Source: Nymphaea colorata
Taxonomy: Eukaryota > Streptophyta > Magnoliopsida > Nymphaeales > Nymphaeaceae
NCBI RefSeq assembly: GCF_008831285.2
Contig: NC_045147.1
Coordinates: 18,516,854-18,580,853, forward strand
Direction: 5' to 3'
Length of the DNA stretch: 64,000 nucleotides
Shown here piece after piece: positions 42,361 to 52,831 of this stretch; position 1 is the stretch's first letter, and each line of letters starts with the position of its first letter. Both the position numbers and the translations under genes were made by a program. Below the pieces are notes generated by a model, which saw only the letters and a list, made by a program, of their open reading frames with translations, was not told the origin of the DNA and did not search any database.

Positions 42361-43799
42361 ATCTACAAGTTTGGTTACATCTTTCCATGTGTTGCTTCTC
42401 CTGCCCATCTCCGTCTGCTTTTTGCTCTGGTGTGAAGCTTTTGTCGAAGATTTCAGGATAAGGTTAAGTACTGGTCTTATAAAATGTGGTTCCTTATGTA
42501 ACATCCCCCAGATACAAGTATTCTGGTGTATGAGATTGTAATACTTTCTGTAGAAGAGGAGAAGAACAATGCGTGTCGGACCTTGCATGAGTGTCTACAT
42601 GCAGGTCGTGCTACAGACATGCAGTTGTGTTGCAAACATGTAACGACGCATATATGCGAGATATAAGCTACGCATTAATATATGAATGTCATGCATATTA
42701 TGTGATTAAATGCCCAAAAGTTTAAAAGTTGATTCGCCCAATGGGCATCGTGAAACTTGTTTAGAAAATTAATTCGCCCAATGGACATCAACAACCAATT
42801 CTCTGCCTTGAAAAGGAGGAAACATCCTGTCCTGTTCCTTCCTGCTAGCTAATGACGTAACTATGCGCTACGAGTTCCATAGCTAATGAGTAATGACTCC
42901 TCAAAAGGAATCAACACTTCATAGTTGACTAAAAACTCGAAGATGTGACGGGCAACTTTTCATGCACAATACAAAAGTTTTTTTTTTTGGCCGGACAAGA
43001 CTGGGTTTGATCCTTGTAATGCCCATAGCTTAATCCCATAGTTAATACAGCGTGACCACATGTAGAATTAATCCACACACCATTGTTATGTGCAATTTTT
43101 CACTTGAGGCAGAAAGTTTTAGCGTCCCCCACAACTTGTTCAACATCCATTCCAAATTTTTTCTTTTTTATTGAAAGAGATGAAGAATTCTTGCTAGTTC
43201 TTATATTCATATGGTTCAAATTTGGTCAAAGTGATATCTTTCACTCATCTTTGTTTTTTCCACTGGCCTTAATGGTTTGACTTGGCTGGTCGGTTCAGCC
43301 ACCGATAGGTGTTTGGATTTCTTTATATGTATCACAAACAAGTCAAAGCAAACATAGGCGGCCTTGAGGGTGGCCCTGCAAGTTCTGCGCTGTCGGGAGG
43401 GCAGTGCGTTTATCCTTTTTCATCCTCTTAGCATCCCTTCGTCGATCCTCTGACCGTTGTTGGTGTGTAGCTGCACATTCCACCTAGCGCTGGGCATGTG
43501 GCCGGCGCCGGCCCGGGCCCGGCTGGACCAGATTTTAACAAAAAATATTTAAAGATATATATGAAAGCAGGACGGCTCGACTCAGCCCGATTAGAAGTTG
43601 GGAGCCTTTCTAATTCTAACTCATTTTCCAAACTTATGTTGGATGGTCAATTAAATACAAGAGTGATCTTTATTTATTTACGCAAGAGACTACCTTTTGG
43701 TTCTGATCAACTCTCTTCTATATGGGTCTCAATTTACTAACAACAGTCCTTACATAACCCTAGATAAAACATAATTATTCTCAATAGTAAAGTAATAGC
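42361..43799. other. Spacer after gene F with a block D remnant
   Basis: The first 200 bp match the 3' region of gene D. A partial block D lies at about 43050-43150 (CCACACACCATTGTTATG, CAGAAAGTTTTAGCGTCC, TTGTTCAACATCC). A GC-rich palindromic patch at 43500-43530 (GCCGGCGCCGGCCCGGGCCC) is listed separately. No gene is recognisable. Confidence 0.5.
43495..43610. mobile_element. GC-rich palindromic element, possibly transposon-derived
   Basis: A burst of GGCCGGCGCCGGCCCGGGCC is followed by AT-rich sequence and a second GGCTCGACTCAGCCCG patch. A similar arrangement (GGCCCAGGCTGG, GCAGGCCCGGGTGGGCTC, then AT-rich, then GGGCCCGAGCCCGGG) lies at 49225-49485. Both contrast sharply with the local base composition. 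No terminal repeats or coding region could be fixed, so the assignment is tentative. Confidence 0.35.
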
Positions 43800-44610
43800 T
43801 ATCTCTTCTTTCATAGAAGGTGAAGAAAATTTTCAAACTCAAAAGCACAAATTTTTCACAATTTCTCTTGCCATGATTGCAACCAAAGAACTAGCAAGAG
43901 TGTTTTCTTTCCCTGTTATGTCACCAATATATATGGGCACTCATGTTCCTGATTTTAACTAGAGAGGGCACTTTGTCATTTTGTATGAGCAATATGCTTA
44001 CTCATTTCACTTAAGAATTTTCATTGTAGCCGCAGGGACAATTTGCTCATTTTTAGTTCCTACTTCCGCATGCAGTAGAAAAACTAAAAACGATAATAAT
44101 TAGTAGTAAATTGTCGAAGTGTATAAAATTCTCTACCAGGGCCGGCAGAGCGGGGGGGGGGGGGGCATGGCCTCCCCCAAAGTCCCTCCCCAATCAAATT
44201 TTCAAAAAAAAAAAATGTAGTTTTTAAAAAAATTCATTTAACTTATATAAACATTTTAAGAAATTAATTTCGACTCTTATTAAAATTTTGGATCTATAAT
44301 TTGCTCCCCCATTAAAAATTCTTAATTTTGTCCTTATCTACCAGCTACTTGTTAGTCGGTACATATGCAAGGAGCTTGCATATGTGGTTTGTAGAAATAT
44401 TCCGCATGCAAGTTGTTTTTGAAAAGATACGCAAGCATACACCTAAGAATTCAAAGAAAATTCCCATTCCTATATATACTGCCAAAGTCGGACAGCCGTC
44501 AGCATGGACTGGGACCAAATGCTAGCTGTTGGCCTCCTATCCCCCAATCATTTTAGGCCAAAGTCTACTCTCATACTACTAGAGAGCAGGGACAACTGCA
44601 TGGCCTTAAT
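43800..44610. repeat. Spacer block R, copy 4 (after gene F)
   Basis: Shared landmarks are AGGTGAAGAAAATTTTCAAA, AAAAACTAAAAACGATAAT, TAATTAGTAGTAAATTGTC, TTGTTAGTCGGTAC, ATGCAAGGAGC, ATTTTAGGCCAAAGTCTAC and CTCATACTACTAGAGAG. The copy is split by a 197-bp insertion at 44140-44336, described separately. Confidence 0.78.
44132..44344. mobile_element. 197-bp insertion with 8-bp target duplication
   Basis: TCTACCAG occurs at 44132-44139 and again at 44337-44344. The 197 bp between them are missing from the other R copies, where the flanks are nearly continuous. The insert starts GGCCGGCAGAGC, has a G14 run at 44152-44165 and GGCATGGCCTCCCCC, and then turns AT-rich. No inverted ends or coding capacity were found. 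An 8-bp duplication fits a hAT-type DNA element, but a short retroposed sequence cannot be ruled out. Confidence 0.6.
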
Positions 44611-44817
44611 TTTAGGCTAATTTTCAAGGTTTCACTCACCCAACCCATTCCCATCGCTCCCCTGCTTTCCAATATAAAATTAATATTTCCATCCTGTTCA
44701 GTATATTAATGGCGGTTTGTTCTTTTGCCCAATTTTTTTTCCATGAAAGTCTCATGGATCTTCTCTTCTCCTTTGACCATCTCGTCCATTTCATGTATAT
44801 AACTACAACAACCATCA

Positions 44818-44996
44818 CTGTTGGTGTGCGTGTAGGATTTCCATCAACATCAGCATCGTGTCGACGACCCTTTTTTGAAGAGTCCATGTAACATAAATGT
44901 CACTTGAGTGCGTGGTGCGGGTGCGGGTACCAGTATGACGTATCTCAAAAAATTTGAATGCGAGGGTGCGGCGAGTGTCTATATATATAATGTGTT

Positions 44997-45051
<55 letters not shown>

Positions 45052-45196
45052 TAATATATATAATTTTAGCTTGATCTATTCTTTCTTTTTACTTTTATTG
45101 TAAAAAGATGCTGTTGGTGTGCGTGTCGGATTTCCATCAACATCAGCATCGTGTCGATAGGGTGCGACCCCTTTTTTGAAGAGTCCATATAACATA
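44818..45196. repeat. 80-bp direct repeats flanking a (TA)n tract
   Basis: CTGTTGGTGTGCGTGT, ATTTCCATCAACATCAGC and TTTTTTGAAGAGTCCAT occur at 44818-44895 and again at 45111-45196. The second copy has about eight extra bases after CGTGTCGA. Between them lie unique sequence and about 24 TA units (45001-45048). The arrangement looks like a local duplication of about 293 bp in which the second interval was lost or never copied. Confidence 0.88.
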
Positions 45197-45269
45197 GCAG
45201 CAGAGACTGCAGTCTGCAGATCGAGATTATTAGGAACAACTTATCTTGTGACATAAGCTGAAGTGTTGT

Positions 45270-45795
45270 TACAGGCTTCAGGTTTAAACCAGATTTAAAA
45301 TCAAATTATTGAGACGTATTTTTCACGCATATACATATAATCTCGCACCTCTGCTAAGTTGCTAATTGAAAAAAAAAAAGAAAGCAATTATCATCAATTA
45401 TTCACATTCTTCTTTAATTTTTAACAACTTTGCTAACTCGTCTTGCTGCATAATAACACCGGGCGACCAAAACATACAGTGCTGAGGAGAGACTCAGTTA
45501 TAGCCAATACCGATCCTCCTCCACCCTCTTTCAGCTTCACTCAGCCCACTGCATCCTTCAATAATTTTTTATTTTTTGGCACACCTAGTTGTCACAACTC
45601 CTACAGCCTGCCTTTGATAATGCATATTACAGAAAGCTCTTGAAGAGGGAGGGCCTTCTTCACTCTGATCAGGAACTCTTCAATGTTAACTTTGCAGATT
45701 CACTAGTGATGACCTACTTTGAAGGTGAGGGAAATCACTAAACATGGTTGGATGACGTAAATGATAAGCATGTTGATTTCTGCTTTTTAGCAGTT
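45270..45795 (+). pseudogene. Peroxidase pseudogene G (exons 3 and 4, internally deleted)
   Basis: Up to about 45455 the sequence matches the end of intron 2 of genes E and F (GATTTAAAATCAAAT, TTCTTTAATTTTT, GCTAACTC.T.TTGCT). The stretch 45458-45575 is a frameshifted exon 3 (CTGAGGAGAGACTCAGTTAT, CCTCCTCCACCCTCTTTCAG). It passes directly at about 45585 into exon 4 from the LDVSTP region (CAACTCCTACAGCC, TTTGATAATGCATATTACAG, GGGCCTTCTTCACTCTGATC). The proximal His region, intron 3 and exons 1-2 are gone, and exon 4 stops after the VRTYS region. It cannot encode an enzyme. Confidence 0.88.
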
Positions 45796-47849
45796 GGAGC
45801 CTTTTGTCTGTTGATGCCAATAATGCGATCTTAGTTATAATTGTGCCAATCTGCGCATGAAACATTCATTAAGCAAAAACAAGGTTCCCAGAACATAAAA
45901 GTTGAACCGAAAAGGATATGTCATGGGCTTGATTAAGCATCTCAGCATGGTTACAAATACAGACAATTTCTATTTTGGGGGCCCTTCCGAATGTTAGTTC
46001 CCTGTTCTCAGAATGAATCAGATCCGTGTATCAATTCTATACACGTTGGTGCTGAATTTTGGATCTGAAGCACACGATCGTGGTTACAGTAAACATTTCA
46101 ATGATTTAATGGATTACAATAGGATACCTTGTCTTCTTTATTCAGATCTGATCGAATCTGCCGTAAGGAATTAAACCCATACTGAAAGACCGATTAACAA
46201 GATATATTTAAAGCAGATATGAGTCATATCCAATGAAGTATCATCTGTAGTTTTTTTTTTTTTGCTGATAATGATCAATTGAAGCATTGGTCTGGATCAA
46301 GTTTATGTAGCTAGCTCTATATTAATGCCTTAGCTCCTCAAACTAATCGAACCCTGCAGTTGGACCTGAATATTTGAAATATATATATATATATATATAT
46401 AACTCCATTTGATAATTCATATGTAGAACAATCTTGAGCCCGTACAAAAGTATACACAAATCTCACAAACTACTGCAAGTTGTTTTGGTTGATGGTGACC
46501 AGAAATAGAGTGTACGCACCAATATTGTTTTACAAAAAATCGTGATATATATAAATTTCTAGCACTACAACAACTGGAAATTATTTTATACATACTAAAA
46601 ATAAAGGAAATGTCAAGCATTAAGAGCATGTTTGGCAACGGTATCAAATTGTTACTATCAAATTGTTTCTGTTACATAAATTTACTCTAATGATTGTGAA
46701 CAATTCATGGACCATGATAACATTGTATTGTATGAATTTACCTCAATGTTTGAGGCAGATTTATATGACAATACAGTTTGTTATTGTTGTCAAATGAGTA
46801 TAAGTTTATCATGAACCCACCCAAATGGTGGGGTAGATTCATGAAACACTAGCATTAATGTTTGATGAATCTGACTTAATCTTTGAAGCAGATTCATGGG
46901 ATACTTACAAAGTATTCTTACTCCCAAATGACTCTTAAGAGTTTGACTTAGCTGGTTGAGCCAGTGGTTGATAGAAAATGAATTATGCATTTGATTTTTT
47001 TTAAGTACCTATCAAACTTATTGCACAAACCAAAGCCAAACATAGAAGACCTGAGGGCGGAAATACTAGCCTTTGAGTTTGATGATGCAAGAAGAGTGGA
47101 AAAGTTTTTTCCAACATGGTATGATTTCCTCGTGTAAGAGAAGAAGAATCTTTTCCGGCCGGCTGGTGGTTGAAAAATGGGATCAAAAGTTTAGCTTTTG
47201 CTCATTTTTGAACTCCTATCACGTTCTTTGTAACTGTATCATGTTCTAGTTGACGAATCGCTGGCCAGGAAATTGTGAAGGCGTATTTCTTCAATACCAT
47301 ACATTCCACGGGGCTTCTTTTTGTGGTTAGTGGTTACCTCTTTCTTTCGTGAAAACACTACTAGATAGGATTTGAGTGGAATGTACCCTTAATAGTAGTG
47401 TCTGTTTTTTTCGGCTACTTAATTATTCGGATTTGAAAATGAACAAAGAAAAGTCATGCATGAGTTTGAACCTGAAATCTGATTTCACAATTCGAATATG
47501 ATCCGAGTCCATTTTTTACATTAGTACCTGAATCCAAATTTTGAACCAAATTTGACGCAAGTTTGACGTAAGAACCATTTGTAAGATATTTATTTACAAC
47601 TAAATTCGGATGTTTATGTATATTTGAATCTGAATCCGATCAGATGTTATTTCTTAAATCGAAATATGATCTTATTTCTTAATCAAATATTAAATTTTTT
47701 TCTATATCTCATTTTTAAAAAAAATCAAATAATTAAAATTTTTTTCCATATCCCATTTTTTCAGAAAGGTTTTGGCTGATATTCAAATTGGATATATTGA
47801 TATCCCTAAACATTATTTAAATATAAGATGCAGCACTTCTCTTTCATTA
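45796..47849. other. Spacer after pseudogene G
   Basis: No gene is recognisable. A block D remnant with an exon-4 trace lies at 46386-46600 (ACTCCATTTGATAATTCATA, CTGCAAGTTGTTTTGG). Degenerate GAATCTGAATCCGA-type words occur at 47430-47680. Confidence 0.5.
46386..46600. repeat. Spacer block D, partial copy with exon-4 trace
   Basis: A (TA)n run is followed by ACTCCATTTGATAATTCAT, matching the STP..FDNS trace in copies 1 and 2. CTTGAGCCCGTACA, ACTGCAAGTTGTTTTGG and CACCAATATTGTTTTAC then follow in the same order. The later landmarks of block D are not seen. Confidence 0.55.
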
Positions 47850-48010
47850 AAGGGAAAGCAAAATTTCTATTCAAAAGCGTAAATTTTCAAACATCTACCC
47901 AAGATGACAGGATTTAACCGGATGACCCTTTGGGTAATTGTCAGCCAAAGTGAGGCATGTTAGAATTATATCCAAGAAGTGTGCTCTCAGGTGGAATCAT
48001 GTTTGATGAT
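47850..48010. repeat. Spacer block R, copy 5 (truncated)
   Basis: AAGGGAAAGCAAAATTTCTA, TGGGTAATTGTCAGCCAAAG and GTTAGAATTATATCCAAGAA match the start of copies 1-4. The likeness fades at about 48010, and the downstream half of the block is missing. Confidence 0.7.
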
Positions 48011-48812
48011 CATTGCAATTTTCTTGAATGGTTCTTAATACTGAAACTCACTCATAGTGCTAACCCTTCCAATGAAAAGTGGCAGTTGTACATTTGTTTC
48101 AACGTTCATGAGCCAGGCGGGAATGGAAAAAAAATCATTCTTTGTCGAAGTCCTGTTAATGAAGTCGTTCGAGAAGAAAACTGGATTGGGCTACACGAGA
48201 AGAAAAGGTTTCACTTGCCGACTTCAATGATATGTATCTTCTTTTTTCTCTTTTGTGCAGAAAAAAAGATACAGAAGGGACTACCATTTTCATGAAGTCA
48301 AAATATGTAATGTTCCATCGCGTACTAATTAACACTTTGGCAACCCTGAAATGTCTCGTTCCTCGTCATCCTCTTTCTTCTTTCTTCTTTCTTCTTTCTT
48401 CTTCTTTCCTCTTCTTCTTCTTCTTTGCTCTATGTGGCTAGCAATCCATCGCACAAGCACAAATCACGTCTAAGTTCTACTCCACTTCGTGTCCTCTTGC
48501 TCTCACCACCATCGGGTCGTTTGTCCGAACGTAGGAAGATGGGTGCCTCTCTTGCTCGCCTGAACTTTCATGACTGCTGCTTCGTTAATGAACAGTATCT
48601 TGTCGCATATTTTGTGTGCATTATGAACAGCTGCAGTAAGGAAAAGCATTCTTCTAAATTGACAGAAAGTCATCCGATTATGTTTCTCTTTTATTACCTT
48701 GTTCGTTCGGATTATGATCACAAGATTTCTTATGGTTCATACTTCATAATGAGTTCTCTCACCACCGTCGCTTGGTGGGACTCAGGGATGTGACGCACCG
48801 GTGCTCTTGGAC

Positions 48813-48996
48813 TACTTGGCACACAAAAAATTACGTGCACCGAGCAGACCTTGGCAGACAATGTGCAGGAAAGGAAAGAAAGGGAGGACATTTTGATAAT
48901 TTATTAAAAGTATGTTTTGTTTGATTTTTTTTTTTTCATTTACAATTTTGTCTTTACATAAAGTTTTAAAAAGTTTTCTGCATATAACCAGGTTCT
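48813..48996. other. 184-bp insertion in exon 2 of pseudogene H
   Basis: The flanks CTCTTGGAC and GACTCCGCAACTATCC join exactly as in gene E. Removing the insert restores the 192-bp exon length with no duplicated target bases. The insert is AT-rich with T12 and A-rich runs and has no inverted ends. It could be filler DNA from break repair or an unrecognised element. Confidence 0.7.
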
Positions 48997-49214
48997 GACT
49001 CCGCAACTATCCAAACCAAAAAGAATGTAGGTCCAAACATGAACTCGTTGAGGGGATTGGATCTGGTTGACGCCATTAAAGCAGCTCTAAAGGTTCTATG
49101 CCCTGAGGTGGTTTCTTGCGTGGACATTGTAGCAGTTGCTATATGCAACTCAATGGCGACAGTAAGCTGTTTGTGTTTGTCTCTGTGCGCGTCGCTTGGG
49201 TAGTGATTATGGCT

Positions 49215-49495
49215 AAGGCTAGGTACCAGACCGGACCACCGGCAGGTACCCGACCCGACTCGGCCCAGGCTGGAAAAAAAGGGCATCAAGCCAGCCCGAA
49301 ATGTTATGGGGCAGGCCCGGGTGGGCTCAATAACTGTTTTTCTAAAATATTTATTATTATTATTATATATATAATTATAATATTTTATTACGATTATTAA
49401 TATTTATATATTATTTTTATATTAAAATATACTTTTATAATTTAATTTCCAGTGTGTGTCAAGTGGGCCCGAGCCCGGGTTCTTATCAGGCACCT
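49215..49495. mobile_element. GC-rich flanked AT-rich element in pseudogene H
   Basis: GC-rich ends (ACCGGACCACCGGCAGG, CCCGACCCGACTCGGCCC; then GTGGGCCCGAGCCCGGG) surround a core of TTATTA and TATAAT runs. It interrupts the degenerate intron of pseudogene H and resembles the patch at 43495-43610. Ends and family were not determined. Confidence 0.35.
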
Positions 49496-49830
49496 TCAAA
49501 ATTTTGAAAGTCATACTCTAGTTTGTAATATCTCTTTGGGGACCTTCAAAATTTTGATAACGTAATTATCACTTTCAATTAAGGCGACCTCAACATAATG
49601 TCTTCAAACATGGAAAGCCCTCGGTTCATATTTATTTTCAGTTGCAAAGTTGAATGCAAACATGAACTCTCAGGTTGGTAATGAAAGCCGCGCGGAACCA
49701 TTTGATAATCGGATTCAGGCTTGCTTTTGCAATTTTTACATATGAATTCAAGTCCAAATTTGACATACTATGAATTTAACAACATGTAGAATTGGAACTC
49801 AAATATTGCTAGTTGAATCTGTCTGGCTTG

Positions 49831-50699
49831 ATTGAAAAATGGAAATGCCCAGTTCTAAGTACAAACACATATGAATATATATAGCTGCAAATCCTCCGTC
49901 CATCTTGAGCTTCATCTAAGTAAGGCCACTTTGATGCAATCAGATTCAAGATTGTTTATGACCAAGTTTTCTTCAACTCATCTCTTTTTTCATGACAAAC
50001 TCGATTGGTGAAATATGAAAAGACATTCTAGTCGCCTGTGCATTAAATGAAAATTTTAAGTAAACACCATAAATTCTTTTTTTTTTAATATATGAATTCT
50101 ATGTCCAAAATTTTAGAATTTAATTTACGTAAGGCAATGCAACTTGTTCAATCATGGTCGTGCATCATGCCATCATATATTAGTCTATACAGGGTACTTT
50201 GGCAGAGAATAGATACTTAGCAAGTGTCTTATAAATCTGCATCAAAAATTAAAGTATGTACATGAAGAACACAAATACTTTGAAGTACAATTTTTAAGAA
50301 ACAGCCAGTAAAAATTATAACAGGTATCAGTATACAAATTAATGAACAATTTATGTGTGCCTGACTATACACCACCCACATGTAACACACACCCAAGGTG
50401 GCATTTTTTGTGATAAAACGTTAAATATGCCGCTACAATGCAGTTTTAGGATGCCATCCAATGATTAAAAAAACAACCTGAAGAATCAGCCAATGGTGTC
50501 TATTTCTAATAAAAAAAAAATAAAAAGAAAATGGAAGCTTCTGAAAACAAAAAAATTAGAAAGAGTGAGAAAGCTTCTCAAAACTCAAGAATTTATCATA
50601 AGTTTGTTTTGAAATGTTAAAAATATTTCAAAATGCAAGCATTTAAACTAAAAAAAAACAAAATTAGGAAAAAAAAATCCTAGACTTGGTTGCTTTTCT
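49831..50699. other. Spacer at the right edge of the peroxidase array
   Basis: No gene and no D or R block is recognisable. Peroxidase-related sequence fades at about 49.8 kb. The stretch has long A-runs near 50510-50690. Confidence 0.45.
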
Positions 50700-51650
50700 T
50701 TCTCCTGAAAAACAAAAATGTCATCGACGCTCTCTAGAAAACTTTTTGCCGCAGTTTCATTTTTATCGACGCTTTCTTTAGCGCACGCTCCTCAGATTCA
50801 TATTTTAAATGCCACATGTATTGTTTTGGCGGTGCCCCTTCTCCACAGCGCTTCGCAACTCTCCTCCACTTCGCAAGTCTCCTCGTTACATCGCAGCGCT
50901 CCTCCCCTCCCCACAGTTAGCCTCCAGCATCAGCTCCAAGTCCTGCTCGGATCTTATACCCTCCGCATGACAGAGCTCCGGCAGCAACAGTTCCGCTTCT
51001 CCCTTCTCTCCTCCGCAGCAGGTTAGCTCTTCCGCTTCTATTTTCTCCATCTTTCAGCCCTTCGGCGTTTTTGGGAGTTCAGTTTTGGGCGTTAAATTTG
51101 TGCATTTTGATGTGTTTTTCTGTTTGATTTATTTTTTATATGGTCTGTATCTTATTCTCTGTTATTCGCATTTTTTGTTGCATCCGTTTTTGGGGTTCAG
51201 TTTTGGGCGTTCGCATTTGTTTCTGTTACTAGCGATTTTGGGTGTTCGAGTATGATTTTGTTTTTATTTTGTTCGTCGATATCCTGAAATAGCATTTTAA
51301 ATTGATCTACTGTCGATATCTTTGCTCTTACCGTAGCTTGGTGAACACCCCTGCCAATTTGGAAAAAGGTCACTTGGCGAAGAGAATCAGTTGTGCTTTC
51401 AAGGTGAGCCCTATGCGTCTCTCTCTCGCTCTCTCACAAGCACGTTCTCTCGATAACCCATCTCTCTCTACTCTCTCTTCACACGCAGGCCTTCAGGCAC
51501 CATCTTCAACAGGAAATTTGGGTTTATCCCTCTTGGCTGCAGGTATGTCTCTCACGATTCCCTTTTTTTTCACTTCTATTATCCTCTATTCATATTAAGA
51601 TATTATCTGTTAAATTAATGCTTTGGTTTGCAAGTTTTTCTGCGTTCATT
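50700..51650 (+). other. Possible unassigned spliced transcript
   Basis: A C-rich stretch (50718-51018) ends in GCAGCAG followed by GTTAGC. Next come exon-like pieces at about 51340-51401 (acceptor CGTAG, donor GTGAGC) and 51490-51542 (acceptor CACGCAG, donor GTATGT). Composition and splice-like borders differ from the spacers. The translated pieces match no family I recognise. They could be exons of an unidentified or non-coding transcript, or leader exons of the gene starting at 52818. Confidence 0.25.
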
Positions 51651-52804
51651 CTCAGAGGTGTCAATTCTGTGTGAAAGCAAACTTGGCACTGCTTTACTTT
51701 ACCATGTGAATTTCATTGAGCTTAAGAGTTTCAGCGTTCTTCTGGGTGAAATTGAGCCAACTAGTTCGTGTGCATTTAGCAAGTTGTCATGGCAGATCAT
51801 CTGCAAACTCACATCACCCTAGACGCCCTCTGAAATGGTGGGCATATGTCCTTGTTTAGGTGCCAAAACTTAGCATTCTTGTAATCTGCATGTTGGGGCT
51901 GTCCTGATGTTTTGCTTTCCCACTGAAATGGAGTGATGACTGCAGTGTATGATGGGTGTTTTTCCATGTTGAGCTTCCATCTTTAACTGTACAAACTGAG
52001 ATTTGATCACTACATTTTATGCTTATGAGTTGCCTCTGTAGTTGCTATACGACGCACTGACAACCAAATGATGGTGGTATAGGACTAGTATATGGAAAAA
52101 CTGTTAGCCGGTGGTTCATGCCTGCTTTTCCCTGTTTCAGTTTAATTCAAAGAGATCATTTAACACCTTCTTCTCTCCTATTTGTCAACCCATGGTTCCA
52201 TGTGCATGTGATAGCATCGATAATTTTTTTTAGCAGTTCGCTTAACAACTTTTTTTATGCAAGATTTTTCATATTGAAAAATGTAGTTGTGAAGAAATAT
52301 TGTCGAAAACATTACCATCGAAGAGGTGTTGTAGCTTTCATGTTTTAACCGGATTGGATTGTTGTTTAACCAATTTGTTGTTTTTAAAGATCATCTTCCA
52401 ATTTGTACCCACGTGAAATTGGAGGAGACAAAAAAAAAAGGAGACAAAAAAAACAACTTCTAATGGTCAGGAAAAAAGTCTCATATATTTTACCCTGTGC
52501 ACTAAACACAGTTAATTTTACCATGCAAAAACCTACCCTGTCATCAAACAGGGCCTCAGATTGGAAGAGGAAAAAATTTCATCCTGTATTTTTTTTCAGC
52601 ATTCTTTTCCATGGTAAATTTACCACGTTAAATTTTTTCCTGTCACCAAACAGGGCCTTAAGTTTGTCCATCACCACATAGACTCGATTCAGGGCCGACC
52701 TGTACCCGAATTTTAAATCTAAATTCCTTTTTCTCCATCTTCGTGTTTGTTTCCCGCTGTATTTAGAGAGCAAGGAGGAGGAGGAGCAGGTAGAGGAGGA
52801 GCTA
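51651..52804. other. Upstream region of the sororin-like gene
   Basis: No coding exon is recognisable. Two near-identical words, CCTGTCATCAAACAGGGCCT (52537-52556) and CCTGTCACCAAACAGGGCCT (52639-52658), lie in direct orientation 102 bp apart and may mark a small repeat or degenerate element. GGAGGAGGAGGAGC purine-rich sequence precedes the start. Confidence 0.4.
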
Positions 52805-52831
52805 ATGGAGGAAGAGGATGATGGAACTTAG
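52805..52831 (+). promoter_or_regulatory. Overlapping upstream ORF (8 codons)
   Basis: An ATG at 52805 opens MEEEDDGT and stops at 52829-52831, overlapping the main starts at 52818 and 52821 in another frame. If the transcript leader includes it, scanning ribosomes would meet it first. It could therefore lower translation of the main frame. Confidence 0.45.

Larger units (their letters stand above)
48351..49830 (+). pseudogene. Peroxidase pseudogene H (exons 1-2 and intron remnants)
   Basis: Exon 1 (48351-48589) keeps the start, an expanded CTT/TTC tract in the signal peptide region, and [15 protein letters not shown] codons. It has frame breaks, an in-frame stop after the VRT codons, and RLNFHDCCFVN where the family has [10 protein letters not shown]. 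Distal Arg is kept, the first His of the motif is Asn and one Cys codon is added. The donor after exon 1 is GA, not GT. Exon 2 is 48786-48812 plus 48997-49161, together 192 bp, split by a 184-bp insertion. Sequence at 49535-49800 matches intron 3 of gene E (TTACATATGAATTCAAG, GTAGAATTGGA). Exons 3 and 4 are absent. Confidence 0.9.
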
